Position numbers and translations under genes: made by a program. DNA of 6,375 nucleotides, from NCBI GenBank assembly GCA_001819095.1, contig MHLS01000039.1, positions 1 to 6,375 of the forward strand, in the 5' to 3' direction. Positions within the stretch are counted from its first letter, which is position 1. Every line of letters starts with the position of its first letter. The stretch comes from Candidatus Lloydbacteria bacterium RIFCSPLOWO2_02_FULL_54_12. GTDB taxonomy: Bacteria; Patescibacteriota; Minisyncoccia; Phycocordibacterales; UBA6899. The notes under the pieces are model-generated. The model made no database searches, was not told the origin of the DNA, and saw nothing but the letters and a program-made list of their open reading frames with translations. Of this stretch, positions 4,563 to 6,375 are shown one piece after another.

Positions 4563-6038
4563 GTGAATCTCTTTCGTAAGGTTTTGACCGCAGTCGTACT
4601 GTCTTCGGTCTTCGCATTGCCGGCATTTGCCGATAAGTGCAAAGACCCGATCGTCGACGAGCTTTCCGCACTTTCCTCGAACGATGTCACGCGCATCGAA
4701 CGCTCCCGCAACGCATTGGTTACTGCGGGCGCTGACGTACGCGTTCAGGTACTTTCGTCCTTCCATCGGGACCCCGACGGAAAGATGAACACCTCGCTCG
4801 AAGCATACAAGAGCCAGATGCTCGGCAAATGCAAGTCTTGGCAAGCGGCCGACGGCGGCATGAAAAACAATCTCGTGCTCCTCCTCGTCGCCCCGAAGCA
4901 GAAGAAGACTTACTTGGGCGCGGGCGGCCAATGGGACCGCACGCTTTCGGCGGACCGGAAATCGCAGATCGTCGACACGATGAACGCACGTTTCCGCGAC
5001 GGAAAACTCCCCGACGGGATCGTCGCCGGCATCGACCACATGGCGGACCTCGTGAGCGTCAAACCTTCGCAGGAAGGAAAGCCGGTCACGATCAATCACG
5101 CCGCGGACTATTCCGGTGTCTCGAGCTTCCTCAAGTGGGCGCTTTTCCTCGCGGCCCTAGGCGGCATCATCGGCTTTCTCATCTGGCTCTATCGCCAGAA
5201 TGAAACAAGGCGCACGGCACAGCGCAATGCGCAAGCCGAACGCGCGCGATGCACACAGTCATTGAACGGCCACGAGGAACCGCTCGCCGTGCTCGATGCA
5301 AAAGTGAAACAAGCGGAAGTGACCACCGAATGGAAGACGCGTCTCAACGACATGCTCGACCAGACGCGCGAGCGTTATCGCATCGCATCGACCGAATACG
5401 GCGGTGTCAATCGCGGGACGAACAACCCCGATACGCCGCGGCTTTCCGTCGAAGAATACGACGGCATGCGCGGGCGCTACCGGACGGTTGCGGAGAAATT
5501 CGCCGAAGCGGACCGGTCGCTCGGGACAGTCGACAGCGAACTGCGCCGTGCATTACGCGGTGACCCCGTCGCCGTCGTGACGCCGATCAGGGAGGAACCT
5601 GCCGTGGCGAGCCAACCGGCCGCCGGCAAACAGGTACCGCCCCAGACGACTTCGGCTCCGGAAAAAATGTCGCGCAAGGATCGTCGCGCTGCGCAACGTA
5701 TAGCGTCATCGACGGTTCCGAGCAATACACCGAAGACCGTACACCATCACCACCATCACGATGACGGTCCGGGTTTCGTCACGGGAGTCGTCGTCGGGAG
5801 TGTGCTGAACGATCATCACCACCATGACCACCGCGACAGGCCGTCGGACCCCGTCATCGCCAAGCCGGACTTTCCCCAAGACAAAGAAAGGTCGGGCGGC
5901 GGCGAAGTGTCGGCCGACTGGGGCAAGTCAAACGAAGGAAGCGGCGTCGAAAAAGGCTGGGGCGAATCAGGCTCCGGCAAAGCGGCCGAATCATCGTGGA
6001 GTTCAAGCGGGAACGACCGCTCCGGCACGTCGTACTAA
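4563..6038 (+). CDS. TPM-domain membrane protein with coiled-coil and His-rich cytoplasmic tail (491 aa)
   Basis: The GTG start follows a perfect AGGAGG. Residues 1-23 are a signal peptide (Arg5, Lys6, hydrophobic core, AFA cleavage site before Asp24). Residues 28-165 look like a TPM domain (Psb32/YgcG type): a long helix, VRVQVLSSF (59-67), NNLVLLLVAPKQKKTYLGAGG (102-122) and a closing amphipathic helix ending in MADLV. One membrane span lies at about 189-210, followed by basic residues (Arg211, Arg216, Arg217), so the remainder should be cytoplasmic. That part has a charged, coiled-coil-like segment (about 213-330), a Pro/Ala linker, six consecutive His (394-399), a Gly/Val-rich stretch (403-415), four more His plus one (418-423), and a Gly/Ser/Trp-rich end. 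TPM proteins are known in envelope maintenance and phage-shock contexts. The PspA-like gene 92 bp downstream supports an envelope-stress role. The biochemical activity is unknown. Confidence 0.87.
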   Translation: MNLFRKVLTAVVLSSVFALPAFADKCKDPIVDELSALSSNDVTRIERSRNALVTAGADVRVQVLSSFHRDPDGKMNTSLEAYKSQMLGKCKSWQAADGGMKNNLVLLLVAPKQKKTYLGAGGQWDRTLSADRKSQIVDTMNARFRDGKLPDGIVAGIDHMADLVSVKPSQEGKPVTINHAADYSGVSSFLKWALFLAALGGIIGFLIWLYRQNETRRTAQRNAQAERARCTQSLNGHEEPLAVLDAKVKQAEVTTEWKTRLNDMLDQTRERYRIASTEYGGVNRGTNNPDTPRLSVEEYDGMRGRYRTVAEKFAEADRSLGTVDSELRRALRGDPVAVVTPIREEPAVASQPAAGKQVPPQTTSAPEKMSRKDRRAAQRIASSTVPSNTPKTVHHHHHHDDGPGFVTGVVVGSVLNDHHHHDHRDRPSDPVIAKPDFPQDKERSGGGEVSADWGKSNEGSGVEKGWGESGSGKAAESSWSSSGNDRSGTSY

Positions 6039-6068
6039 GGCACTGCCCGAGAGCATCTGCACGATCGC

Positions 6069-6088
6069 CCCGCGGCGAGATCCGCGGG
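6069..6088 (+). repeat. GC-rich hairpin between the TPM and PspA-like genes
   Basis: CCCGCGG (6069-6075) and CCGCGGG (6082-6088) form a perfect 7-bp stem around a 6-base loop. No T tract follows, so it is unlikely to terminate transcription. It could stabilise a processed mRNA end or adjust the relative expression of the two genes. Confidence 0.55.
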
Positions 6089-6130
6089 AAACAACCTCAT
6101 CACACCACCAACCGAAAGGAGAACCACCAG

Positions 6131-6375
6131 ATGGGTACAGCAACGGCATTCCAGAAGTTCCGCAATCTCACCTTGAGCACCGTCCACACCGTCCTCGACA
6201 AGGCCATCGACATGAACTCGATCGGCGCCCTGGAACAGCACGTGCGCGACCTCACGTCCGCGCGCGACACGCTCGACGACCAGGCTGCGGGGTTCAGAAA
6301 CGACGTCAAGATGCTTCCGACGGCGATCGCGGGCCTGCGGCACCGGCACAAAGAGGCGGATGACAACATCAACCT
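6131..6375 (+). CDS. PspA/IM30-like coiled-coil protein, N-terminal 81 codons, cut by the window edge
   Basis: The ATG at 6131 follows AAAGGAG (6115-6121) at 9 bases. The frame stays open to the window end. The product begins MGTATAFQKFRNLTLSTVHTV with an amphipathic N-terminal helix, then LDKAIDMNSIGALEQHVRDL and a long, highly charged helical segment (about 41-81) rich in heptad-like hydrophobics. This matches the start of PspA/IM30/Vipp1 proteins, in which an amphipathic helix 0 binds membrane and is followed by a LDKAED-type motif and a coiled-coil hairpin. In that family the protein polymerises on the cytoplasmic face of damaged or stored-stress membranes. It is probably cotranscribed with the TPM gene, whose tail is predicted to be cytoplasmic. 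With only 81 residues visible, the family call is probable rather than certain; another coiled-coil protein remains possible. Confidence 0.68.
   Translation, partial: MGTATAFQKFRNLTLSTVHTVLDKAIDMNSIGALEQHVRDLTSARDTLDDQAAGFRNDVKMLPTAIAGLRHRHKEADDNIN

Noticed and set aside
4139..4711. Minus-strand open frame (190 codons) across the small membrane gene and the start of the TPM gene
   Set aside because: It runs antisense through two promoters, a terminator and a Shine-Dalgarno site of well-supported plus-strand genes, and has no convincing start signal or domain.

Overview
The window is a bacterial chromosome segment of moderately high G+C. It shows ordinary sigma70-type promoters, Shine-Dalgarno sites on most genes, and rho-independent hairpin terminators. 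UGA acts as a stop (at 4371), so UGA is not recoded here. The GroEL and GroES sequences, the compact single-gene units and the TPM-domain protein next to a PspA-like protein look most like a Patescibacteria (Parcubacteria-type) genome. That placement is a judgement from sequence style and is only moderately secure.

Region 1 (1-1270, minus strand) is the groES-groEL chaperonin operon. groES is complete and groEL is cut by the left window edge after 211 codons. The gap between the two genes holds a degenerate 7-bp periodic array. groES has a near-consensus promoter about 160 bp upstream of its start, which implies a roughly 150-nt leader. That leader contains two hairpins and a repeated segment that allows alternative pairing.

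Region 2 (1265-1650, plus strand) is a single-gene unit for an 80-aa lipoprotein of unknown function. Its promoter is back to back with the groES promoter, and it ends in a strong terminator.

Region 3 (1678-4065, plus) is another single-gene unit: a 756-aa protein made of two GT4-type glycosyltransferase units in tandem. It has its own promoter and terminator.

Region 4 (4097-4418, plus) encodes a 69-aa protein with two predicted membrane segments, again with its own promoter and terminator.

Region 5 (4454-6375, plus) appears to be an envelope-stress operon. A secreted, membrane-anchored TPM-domain protein with a long, histidine-rich cytoplasmic tail is followed after 92 bp by the start of a PspA/IM30-like coiled-coil protein that is cut by the right edge.

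The most unusual points are the switch-like groES leader, the heptamer array between groES and groEL, the shared promoter layout (-35, 17-bp spacer, TGN before the -10), the tandem glycosyltransferase with a Glu-to-Gln change in its second unit, and the His-rich TPM protein paired with PspA.
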